Part shown: positions 7,801-14,804 of the stretch, one piece after another
Layout: the number at the start of each line of letters is the position of its first letter
How positions within the stretch are numbered: the first letter of the stretch is position 1
Assembly (NCBI GenBank): GCA_900541725.1
Contig: UQLB01000022.1
Location: forward strand, 1 to 35,274
DNA length: 35,274 bases
Source: an uncultured Collinsella sp.
Lineage (GTDB): Bacteria > Actinomycetota > Coriobacteriia > Coriobacteriales > Coriobacteriaceae
Direction of reading: 5' to 3'
Notes under the pieces: model-generated
Databases searched by the model: none
Told to the model about the DNA's origin: nothing
What the model saw: the letters and a program-made list of their open reading frames with translations, nothing else
Made by a program: the position numbers and the translations under genes

Positions 7801-7835
7801 ATGTCTAGGAAGTTCTTTTTAGAGGAGGAAATGTA

Positions 7836-9725
7836 ATGAACGGAGTTTTGCTCATGGTTGTGGCCGCGGCGGTGCTCGCCTGCGGCTATCTGGGCTATGG
7901 CCGCTGGCTGGCCAACAAGTGGGGCGTTGACAAGGATGCCCTCACGCCGGCCAAGCGCATGAAGGACGGCAACAGCTTCTCGCCCGTCTCCGCCTTCACC
8001 GCGTTCTCGCACCAGTTCAGCTCGATCTGCGGTGCTGGCCCTGTCACGGGTACGATCGTCGCCATGGCCTTTGGCTGGCTGCCCGTCGTGCTCTGGGTCC
8101 TCGTCGGCGGCATCTTCTTTGGTGCCGTCCACGACTTTGGTGCCCTGTACGCTTCGATGAAGAACAACGGCAAGTCGCTCGCTCAGCTCATCGAGAAGTA
8201 CATCGGCAAGACCGGCCGTCGCCTGTTCCTGCTGTTCTGCTGGCTGTTCTGCATCATCGTCATCGCCGCCTTTACCGACATGGTCTGCAAGACGTTCATG
8301 TTCACCCCGGCCGTTGACGCTTCTGGTGCTGCTACCGGTGCCATCGACTTCACCAAGTCCTATGCCGCCGGCTGCGCTGGTACCATCTCCATCCTGTTCA
8401 CCTTCGTCGCTATCGCCTTTGGTTGGGCTCAGAAGAAGTTCAACCTCACCGGCGCTGCCGAGTTCGTCACCGGCGTGGTCCTCATGGTTCTCATGTTCGC
8501 CGTCGGTATGCAGTTCCCGCTCTACCTGGATAAGTTCCAGTGGTTCGCCGTCGTCATGGTCTACCTGGTCTTTGCTGGCGCTATGCCCATCCAGATGCTC
8601 AAGACCCCGCGTGACTACCTCACTTCCATCATGATGATCGTCATGATCGTCTGCGCTGTTCTCGGCATCGTCGTCCTGGGCGTCAACGGTCAGGCCACTA
8701 TCACCGCTCCGGTCTTCACCGGCTTCTCCACTGCCTCCGGCATGATGTTCCCGGTCCTGTTCGTCTCCGTCGCTTGCGGTGCTCTCTCCGGTTTCCACAG
8801 CCTCGTTTCTTCCGGCACCTCTTCCAAGCAGGTCGAGAAGGAGCAGGACGCCGTCAAGGTCGGTTACGGCGCAATGATCGTCGAGTCCTTCGTCGGCATC
8901 CTTGCCATCATCGTTGCCGGCATCATGTTCTCCGATATGAACACCGCCGGTACCGGCGCCCTCAACGCCGGTGTCGCTTCCACCCCGTTCCAGATCTTCG
9001 CCGCTGGCATCTCCCGCGGTATGCAGGCCTTCGGTGTTGACGGCACGCTCGCTACCGTCTTCATGACCATGAACGTCTCCGCTCTGGCCCTGACCTCGCT
9101 CGACGCCGTCGCCCGCATCGCCCGCACCTCGTTCTCCGAGTTCTTTGCCCAGACCAACGACGCCCTGGCCATCGAGTCCAAGGCCGGCTACATGAAGGTC
9201 CTCGGCAACCCCTGGTTCGCCACGGTCGTCACCCTGCTTCCCGGTCTCGCCCTCGCTTTTGGTGGCTATGCCAACATCTGGCCGCTCTTTGGTGCTTCCA
9301 ACCAGCTGCTCGGCGGCATGACCATGATCACCCTCGCCGTGTTCTGCAAGTGCACCGGCCGCAAGGGCTGGATGCTCTACGTGCCCGTCGCCTTCCTGCT
9401 CTGCTGCACCTTCACCTCGCTGGTCCAGAGCGCCATGGGCTGCATGGCCGCCGTCCAGGCTTACGGCTTCTTCGGTACCATCCCGGCTACCGCCACCACG
9501 GCCGCCGTCTCCGTCGCCGCCACCAAGGGCCTGCAGCTCGTCTTTGCCGTCCTGCTGATGGTCCTGGGCCTCATCGTCGCCGTCAACTGCCTCAAGGAGT
9601 TCTTCGGCAAGGAGGCTGGCTCCATGCCTGATGAGGAGCCCGAGTGGTCCGAGATGGGCAAGGCCGAGTACGGTCGCGCCGCTGCCGCCGAGGCTCCCGC
9701 TGACGCCGAGGCCGCCAAGGCCTAG
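7836..9725 (+). CDS. cstA: carbon starvation protein A family transporter
   Basis: Polytopic inner-membrane carrier of the CstA/BtsT family. Characterised members import pyruvate, and peptide uptake has been proposed for E. coli CstA. The N-terminus GYLGYGRWLANKWGVD, the FSHQFSSICGAGPVTGTIVA block (about residues 58-77), the GAVHDFGALYASMKNNGKS loop and the NQLLGGMTMITLAVF segment near 490 are family hallmarks. Roughly 15 hydrophobic helices and a charged Ala/Glu-rich tail are visible; 629 residues. GAGGAGG 8 bp before the ATG is a strong ribosome binding site. Codon use is strongly biased to C-ending codons, unlike the preceding operon, which suggests high expression. A leader with an Ile/Val-rich peptide and a terminator controls it. 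Confidence 0.93.
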   Translation: MNGVLLMVVAAAVLACGYLGYGRWLANKWGVDKDALTPAKRMKDGNSFSPVSAFTAFSHQFSSICGAGPVTGTIVAMAFGWLPVVLWVLVGGIFFGAVHDFGALYASMKNNGKSLAQLIEKYIGKTGRRLFLLFCWLFCIIVIAAFTDMVCKTFMFTPAVDASGAATGAIDFTKSYAAGCAGTISILFTFVAIAFGWAQKKFNLTGAAEFVTGVVLMVLMFAVGMQFPLYLDKFQWFAVVMVYLVFAGAMPIQMLKTPRDYLTSIMMIVMIVCAVLGIVVLGVNGQATITAPVFTGFSTASGMMFPVLFVSVACGALSGFHSLVSSGTSSKQVEKEQDAVKVGYGAMIVESFVGILAIIVAGIMFSDMNTAGTGALNAGVASTPFQIFAAGISRGMQAFGVDGTLATVFMTMNVSALALTSLDAVARIARTSFSEFFAQTNDALAIESKAGYMKVLGNPWFATVVTLLPGLALAFGGYANIWPLFGASNQLLGGMTMITLAVFCKCTGRKGWMLYVPVAFLLCCTFTSLVQSAMGCMAAVQAYGFFGTIPATATTAAVSVAATKGLQLVFAVLLMVLGLIVAVNCLKEFFGKEAGSMPDEEPEWSEMGKAEYGRAAAAEAPADAEAAKA

Positions 9726-9764
9726 TCAGCTTGATGGACTAACCGTTCCATCCATATGACTCGG

Positions 9765-9804
9765 AAAGATCGGGTCCGCGACTTCGCGGGCTCGGTCTTT
9801 TTTT
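9765..9804 (+). terminator. intrinsic terminator of cstA
   Basis: A long stem ending in CCGCG-ACTT-CGCGG, with a few wobble pairs, followed by seven T. It is 40 bp after the cstA stop. Confidence 0.9.
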
Positions 9805-9845
9805 CATGCGAAAGCGGGTGACGCTCGAGTGTTCTCGCAGATGTT

Positions 9846-9875
9846 TTGCGTGGATAAGGGCGCTCGTTGTACCAT
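9846..9875 (+). promoter_or_regulatory. putative promoter of the Toprim gene
   Basis: TTGCGT (9846-9851), 18 bp, TACCAT (9870-9875). A short palindrome CATATA-GACG-TATATG (9873-9888) overlaps the start region and could be an operator. Confidence 0.4.
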
Positions 9876-9909
9876 ATAGACGTATATGTGTACATATGAA
9901 AGGGGCCCC

Positions 9910-12084
9910 GTGGCCAAGACGGTATATTCCGATAACCAAAATAATGTCGATGCCCTGGCTGAACGTCTGAGCAGCCAGACGTCGCTTTCTGCTGAGCGTG
10001 CCAAGCTGGTTGCCTACGACCTGCTTTGCCGCAAGGCGCTCAAGATTAAGTCGAGTGCGCTGGCGCAGATTTTCCGCTCCGTCGATAAAGAGTGCGACAC
10101 CAAGGCGATGCGCGATGAGCTTATCGCGGCAAATATCGTGACCAAGATCGAGGGTAGCGGCATTAACGGGCGCCCGGCGTTCTATACCATCAATGCCGAG
10201 ATCCGCGATGCCCAGGAGCAGCCTGCCGAGTCCGTCGAAGATTTTGTCGTCGACGATTTCGCTGACGTGCCTGCTGTGGAAGAAGTTGCTCCGCGTGGGC
10301 ATGTCGATACCGATGAGTTGCTCGATGAGAACGTCGTGCGTGCCTTTACGGCCAAGGCAGGACGCGGCGGTTTTGGCGGGGGTGGCAAGCGCGATGCGCA
10401 GCGCCGCGCCCAGCAGGAGCGCTTCCGTCGCGCCGTTGCTCAAAAGGGCGAGACGGATGCCGAGGCTGTTGAGAACGAGGTTGCTGCCGAGTCGCAGAAG
10501 CCCACGAAGGAGCAAAAGCCCGTGGAGGCCCAAGAGCCCAAGCGCCGTCGCGGTGCTCACTTTAAGGCTGCACAGCAGGATGCCGCGCGTGAGGTTGAAG
10601 AGTCTTCTGAGGTTGCAGACGATGTTGAGGAGTCTGCCAAGAAGGCTCCGAGTTCGTGTCGTCCCGGCCGCGGTTTTGCGGGACGCGCGTATCCCGTAAA
10701 GCATCAGGGGAAGGGCGAGTCGGTTTCGACCACCCAGGACGAGAAGGTCGTTGAGCCGGCGGCTCGCGAACAGAAGCCTGCTGAGCCGCAGCTTGAGGTT
10801 GATGCCGAGGCTAGGGGCCAGCAGCCTACTGATGAGCAGGCGGAGCAGGGCGCGTCGAGCAAGCCTCGCCGCCGTCGCCATCGTGGGGGCCGCAGTTCCC
10901 ATGCCGAGACTGCAGCCGAGAAGACCACGCCGCAGGACGAGGATGCGAAGGTCGAGGTTTCTTCGGGGCAGCCTAAGCGCCAGCCGGCGAAGGAGAGCAA
11001 GTCCGATCGTCCGCAGAAGCAGGCGCCTATGCCGAAGCGCGAGCGCAATTCCCAAGGCGATTCTAAGCGCAAGTCTCAGAAGAAGCCGGAGTCTACCGCA
11101 GCAGATACTGCTGCCCAGCAGCCCAAGTCGGCAGTCCACGGCGAGGTCTCGGCGTTTGCCCTTGCCCGCGTTTTAGGCAGGCAGCTGCTCAAAGTTGTCC
11201 CTACGCCTACGGCGCTCTCTAAGATCAAGGAGCAGCAGACACAGATCGTAAAGGTCGAGGGCAAGGACGGCAAAAAGGCTCCGCAGCGCACTCAGCACAA
11301 CGAGATGTCCAACCGCAAGATTGCCGAGGAAATCGCAATCATCCAGGCTTGGATCGAGCAGAACCGAGGTGCCGATACGCCGGTTGCCTCGCGCCGTCAG
11401 CGTGCCTACCAGATCTTTAACGACGAGAAGGCTTTTGACGGCAAGCACGGTGAGCGCCTGATCAGGCGTATGACCGAAAAGGGCATCAGCATGCAGGCGA
11501 TCAAGGTCGCCCCCAATCGCCCCGTGCATTTTACGGGCTTCTTTACGCTGGGCGCCGACAAGCCGTTCATTATGGTCGAGAACCTGGACACCTACGACGA
11601 GATCGTCAAGCTGCTGCGTGGCCGCAAGCACGCCAAGCTCTTTGGCATCAAGGTGGGCGGCGTGATTTTTGGCGGCGGATGCAAGGCGAGCGTCTCGCAT
11701 GCCCTGGACGATTATCTGGCCGAGATTGGCTATCGCTTTAACTACGTCTACTACGTAGGCGATATCGATCGCGAGGGCGCGCGCATTGTCGAGCAGACTC
11801 GCAATGCCAATGTGGTTGAGATTCGCCTGCATGCCGGCATGTACCGCGCCATGCTCGCCGAGCATAAGCGTCGCGTGAAGGCCGGCGGCGAGTGCGAGCC
11901 CGCGGCTGCCAACCAGGGCGTGCCGCAGAACCTGGCGGCGACGATCAAGGATCTGCCCATGGTTACGCGCGTGCAGTTCCGCAACGTGCTGCGCGAGGGC
12001 GGGCGCATTCCGCAGGAGATTCTGATGACCGCAGACTATCGGGATGGCGACTCGGGAAGCTTCGACCGCATGCTGAACAATTAG
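9910..12084 (+). CDS. uncharacterised protein with C-terminal JetD/Spo11-like Toprim domain
   Basis: 724 residues from a GTG at 9910, which has AAAGGGG just upstream; an in-frame ATG at 9886 lacks one. Three parts are visible. About residues 1-105 look like a winged-helix domain. About 105-400 is low-complexity, rich in Lys, Glu, Ala, Gln and Pro, with a basic patch KPRRRRHRGGR. About 430-724 is globular. In it, IMVENLDTYDEI (Glu 557), GVIFGGG and YYVGDIDREGARIV (Asp 618 and Asp 620) match the Glu...Gly...DxD order of Toprim domains and resemble the DUF2220 domain of Wadjet JetD and the Spo11/TopoVI-A family. This would make it a metal-dependent DNA- or RNA-cleaving protein. No JetA, B or C is nearby. 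The family call is motif-based and moderate; the role is unknown. Confidence 0.6.
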   Translation: MAKTVYSDNQNNVDALAERLSSQTSLSAERAKLVAYDLLCRKALKIKSSALAQIFRSVDKECDTKAMRDELIAANIVTKIEGSGINGRPAFYTINAEIRDAQEQPAESVEDFVVDDFADVPAVEEVAPRGHVDTDELLDENVVRAFTAKAGRGGFGGGGKRDAQRRAQQERFRRAVAQKGETDAEAVENEVAAESQKPTKEQKPVEAQEPKRRRGAHFKAAQQDAAREVEESSEVADDVEESAKKAPSSCRPGRGFAGRAYPVKHQGKGESVSTTQDEKVVEPAAREQKPAEPQLEVDAEARGQQPTDEQAEQGASSKPRRRRHRGGRSSHAETAAEKTTPQDEDAKVEVSSGQPKRQPAKESKSDRPQKQAPMPKRERNSQGDSKRKSQKKPESTAADTAAQQPKSAVHGEVSAFALARVLGRQLLKVVPTPTALSKIKEQQTQIVKVEGKDGKKAPQRTQHNEMSNRKIAEEIAIIQAWIEQNRGADTPVASRRQRAYQIFNDEKAFDGKHGERLIRRMTEKGISMQAIKVAPNRPVHFTGFFTLGADKPFIMVENLDTYDEIVKLLRGRKHAKLFGIKVGGVIFGGGCKASVSHALDDYLAEIGYRFNYVYYVGDIDREGARIVEQTRNANVVEIRLHAGMYRAMLAEHKRRVKAGGECEPAAANQGVPQNLAATIKDLPMVTRVQFRNVLREGGRIPQEILMTADYRDGDSGSFDRMLNN

Positions 12085-12086
12085 CT

Positions 12087-12115
12087 CCGCCGTTCTACCG
12101 AACGGCGGTCTTCTT
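12087..12115 (+). terminator. intrinsic terminator of the Toprim gene
   Basis: A perfect 9-bp stem CCGCCGTTC/GAACGGCGG with loop TACC, followed by TCTTCTT, 2 bp after the stop codon. Confidence 0.85.
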
Positions 12116-12123
12116 GACGCTGC

Positions 12124-12223
12124 GAGGGGCCCTGGCACGGCAATCTGACGTTCAACTTCGGCGGCGCGACCAGAAGGTCAGCGCCGCCTTGTTTCACGTC
12201 ACCTTGCCATACCAGGGCCCCTC
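12124..12223. repeat. 100-bp nested palindrome (second rod type)
   Basis: Outer arms of 20 bp (12124-12143 and 12204-12223, 18 of 20 paired; on the minus strand the two exceptions are G-U wobbles). Inside, TGACGT/ACGTCA, AAC/GTT, GGCGGCGC/GCGCCGCC and GACC/GGTC pair in turn down to an AGAA loop. The whole element folds into one rod. Its core is unlike that of the elements at 7039, 7316 and 30015. Confidence 0.8.
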
Positions 12224-12247
12224 TCGCTGTCACGTCCAAAACATCGA

Positions 12248-12310
12248 GGTTAAGTGGCCTCCTGTTCGTGCGGAACTCGCGACAAACTTAATGCCCGGCC
12301 CGTCGGGGCC
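12248..12310 (+). repeat. truncated rod repeat, copy D
   Basis: Carries the right half of the rod core, including TTAAGTGGCCTCC and GTGCGGAACTCGCGA, followed by an arm (AAACTTAATGCCCGG...). No matching left arm is present upstream, so it looks like a decayed half-element. It lies just after the other palindrome at 12124-12223. Confidence 0.75.
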
Positions 12311-12433
12311 ACACGCCATTTTGTAGATGACGGCTCGCTTTTCGGAACTGGGCTGATATTTTCTTGATGTTAGGCGCTCTTGGTCCTAATGGGCTTGGGG
12401 CGCCTTCGCGTTTCCTCGGCTTCGCACCCTTGC

Positions 12434-12450
12434 GGGTTCGAATCCCTCCG
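12434..12450 (+). other. tRNA T-arm-like fragment
   Basis: GGGTTCGAATCCCTCCG is identical to the T-arm of the adjacent tRNA-Gln but lies in opposite orientation, 64 bp away. I could not find a matching acceptor, D-arm or anticodon arm, so it is at most a tRNA remnant. The region 12311-12433 otherwise shows nothing I can name. Confidence 0.4.
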
Positions 12451-12461
12451 CTTGCTCACAT

Positions 12462-12496
12462 AAAAGCGCCCTGGGCCGTTATGGGCTCAGGGCGCT
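12462..12496 (-). terminator. terminator after tRNA-Gln
   Basis: On the minus strand, a 9-bp stem AGCGCCCTG/CAGGGCGCT with a partly paired loop is followed by TTTT (12465-12462). It lies about 10 bp beyond the 3' end of the tRNA. Confidence 0.7.
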
Positions 12497-12505
12497 CAAT
12501 TGTAA

Positions 12506-12580
12506 TGGCTGGGACGGAGGGATTCGAACCCCCAACAGCCGGCACCAAAAACCGGAGTTCTACCGTTGAACTACGTCCCA
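12506..12580 (-). tRNA. tRNA-Gln (anticodon TTG)
   Basis: Minus strand. The acceptor stem TGGGACG pairs with CGTCCCA; discriminator G is followed by an encoded CCA. The anticodon stem CCGGT/GCCGG holds a seven-base loop TTTTGGT, giving anticodon TTG, which reads CAA (Gln). The T-arm is GGGGG-TTCGAAT-CCCTC. Length 75 with CCA. The 5' end is only 38 bp from the stop codon of the upstream minus-strand gene, with no obvious terminator between, so it may be co-transcribed with it. Confidence 0.95.
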
Positions 12581-12618
12581 ATATGTGGTGTTGCCCAAAA
12601 GCAACTCGTTTAGTTTAC

Positions 12619-13524
12619 CTAATCTGCGAGGGCATCGCAAACGCCGTCGAGCAGGCGTACGGCGAGTGTCTGCGCGTCGCTGGCCGTGAAGGTGCCGTTG
12701 TAGCGCGTCATGCCCGTGAGCTCAATGCGAATGCGAGCCGGCTTCTGCTGCGCGGCGACATTGGCGGTGCGGATGCGCTGGGCCAGGTTGTGGCACTCGG
12801 CGAGGGCAATCGTGGCACGCGGTGCGGCGTCGGCGGGCAGCTCGTCGCTTGCGATCTCGAACACCAGGTCAACGTCGGTTGGGACCTCGGAGTCGCAGAG
12901 CATCATGCCGCTGTTGTCGGTCGTTGCCGTGGCGATATTCCACATGCGCGACGCAACACTGCGTGCGATGGGGTCCTCGCCGATAACGGCAATCTGGAAG
13001 CGCTCGAGCACGTTGGCGGCGCGAGCAAAACCGATGCGGGACTCGGCTTCGGTGACCGAGGGCTTGCCCTCCCACACATGGTGCAGGCGGTTGATGTAGG
13101 CGTAGGTGTCCTGGAAGGCCATGCCGTCGGCAAACAGGCCGACATTTTCCTGGAACTGCTGCAGGGCGGCCTCGGTATGCGGACCAAAGTAGCCGTCGTC
13201 TTCGCCACAGGCAAAGCCCAAAACGTTGAGAGCGCGCTGCAGGGCCTGCACATCGGCGCCATGGAAATTGGGCATGCGCAGATAGAGGGTGCGGTCGCCC
13301 AGCTTATACGAAGCGTCTACAAGGGCGCTCCAACAGGGGATATCGACGGCATGACCGGCAGCAAGGCCGCTGTCGAGCCTGAAGGTGCTGACGGCCTGCT
13401 CGGTGGTGGCTCCAAAGTACTTGTCGGTGACTTCGGCGGCATCAATCGTGTAGCCGAGCTGCAGGAGACGAGACTGCACGTCCTCGACGGCTGCTCCTTG
13501 CATGCCCGTTGTAATAGGTTCCAT
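12619..13524 (-). CDS. protein with two peptidoglycan-binding domains
   Basis: 301 residues. Two PG_binding_1 repeats are visible: about 6-70 (GAAVEDVQSRLLQLGY...FGATTEQAVSTFRLDSGL) and about 88-150 (GADVQALQRALNVLGF...FGPHTEAALQQFQENVGL). Both have the typical three-helix pattern. The C-terminal half (about 155-301, with RFQIAVIGEDPIARSVASRMWN) is not recognised. It has the position but not the clear zinc ligands of an N-acetylmuramoyl-alanine amidase, so it may be a degenerate one; this is a guess. There is no signal peptide, which is odd for a wall-binding protein. AAAGGGG 8 bp before the ATG supports the start. tRNA-Gln follows it. Confidence 0.75.
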   Translation of the reverse strand: MEPITTGMQGAAVEDVQSRLLQLGYTIDAAEVTDKYFGATTEQAVSTFRLDSGLAAGHAVDIPCWSALVDASYKLGDRTLYLRMPNFHGADVQALQRALNVLGFACGEDDGYFGPHTEAALQQFQENVGLFADGMAFQDTYAYINRLHHVWEGKPSVTEAESRIGFARAANVLERFQIAVIGEDPIARSVASRMWNIATATTDNSGMMLCDSEVPTDVDLVFEIASDELPADAAPRATIALAECHNLAQRIRTANVAAQQKPARIRIELTGMTRYNGTFTASDAQTLAVRLLDGVCDALAD

Positions 13525-13662
13525 GAACGAACCCCTTTCGGCGTACCATTCGTACTATTTGAGCGTCTGTCGGATAGACAACGCAAAGGGATGCATAAAC
13601 ATGCACTCAACAGTGTAGCAAGTTGTGCCTAAATACGCTGCTGACAGGTTTTATAACCCCCG

Positions 13663-14688
13663 TTAGTTAAGACGCTCCACAAAGAAATCTGCCATGGAGA
13701 GGAACAGCTCGCGTGCGTGCGGATCAAGCTCAACGTTCTCGATGGCCGCTTTGGCCTTAGCGGTCAGGTCGAGCGCGTAAGTGTGGGCGTAATCGATGGA
13801 GCCGGTCTCCTGGAAGATCTCCACGGCGCGTGCGAGCTGCGCGGGATTATCGGTGCCTGAGGAGAGGATCGCTTCAATCTCGTCGTGATAGCGCTCGTCT
13901 GACAGAGCGTGCACGGCAACGAGCGTGCGCTTACCCTCGGTGATGTCGGTGCGGAAGTCCTTGTTGGCGGCCTCCTTGGTACCGATCAAGTTGAGCAGAT
14001 CATCTTGGATCTGGAAGGCAAGGCCCGTGTGCAGGCCAAAGGCGCGCAGCGCCTCGACCTGCTGTTCGCTGCCTCCGCCGATGATGGCTCCGGCGGCAAG
14101 CGGCGTGGCTCCGCTGTAAAACGCGGTCTTGTGCGTCGCCATGTCCAGGTAGTCATCAACCGAGATATCAAAGCGCCCGTCACGGACCCAACCCAGGTCG
14201 AGTGCCTGACCCTCGATGGTGCGGACGATCATCTCGGTGAGCTCGTGGAGTACGCGCAACTTTACGTCTGCCTCAAGCGTGGGGTCGTCGAGAACCGTCT
14301 TGGTGACCATGGTGAGCGCCAGGTCGCCACAATTGATGGCAAGGCCCGTGCCCTCGGTGAGGTGCATGCAGGGCTTGCCGCGGCGCAGCTGTCCGTTGTC
14401 GGCGATATCGTCGTGGATGAGCGCGCCCGACTGGAAATGCTCGATAGCTGCCGCGGCGCTGCGGGCGCTCTCAAAGCTACCGCCCACTGCGGTTGCGGCG
14501 AGCATGCAGATAAGCGGACGGTGGCGCTTGCCGGCGTTGGCCGTAAAAGCCGAGAGCGGCGCATACAGGTAGCGCTCGATATCGGCGGAGGTCGCCTGTC
14601 CGTCAAAGAACGTGGCCAGATAGTCGTTAATCTGGTCAAAGTGCTGGGCTAAAAAGCTGGTAAACGGACTGGACACGGGTTCTCGCAT
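13663..14688 (-). CDS. polyprenyl diphosphate synthase
   Basis: Trans-isoprenyl synthase that condenses isopentenyl diphosphate onto allylic primers; the product (farnesyl, geranylgeranyl or longer, for quinones or wall lipids) cannot be told from sequence. 341 residues. The first Asp-rich motif HDDIAD is near residue 91, followed by the RRGKP loop. The second motif near residue 228 reads QIQDDLLN, where the usual last Asp of DDxxD is Asn; DITEGKRTL follows. AGKRHRPL near residue 52 is the substrate-binding segment. The ATG at 14688 has only a close AAGAAAG upstream, so the start is less certain than the rest; a GTG four codons later is an alternative. Confidence 0.88.
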   Translation of the reverse strand: MREPVSSPFTSFLAQHFDQINDYLATFFDGQATSADIERYLYAPLSAFTANAGKRHRPLICMLAATAVGGSFESARSAAAAIEHFQSGALIHDDIADNGQLRRGKPCMHLTEGTGLAINCGDLALTMVTKTVLDDPTLEADVKLRVLHELTEMIVRTIEGQALDLGWVRDGRFDISVDDYLDMATHKTAFYSGATPLAAGAIIGGGSEQQVEALRAFGLHTGLAFQIQDDLLNLIGTKEAANKDFRTDITEGKRTLVAVHALSDERYHDEIEAILSSGTDNPAQLARAVEIFQETGSIDYAHTYALDLTAKAKAAIENVELDPHARELFLSMADFFVERLN

Positions 14689-14804
14689 TCTTTCTTAGGT
14701 TGCATCGTTGCATTATGCAGACAACATATTGCCACATTAGGGCGTCGAGCGCGGCGGTTGAAGACGATTGAGTCTTGCGGCTGCAAACGCGGCAAGGGGC
14801 TCGG

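Noticed and set aside
9910..12084. Wadjet anti-plasmid system
   Set aside because: Only a JetD-like Toprim domain is seen; neighbours are cstA and cell-wall genes, with no JetA, JetB or JetC.
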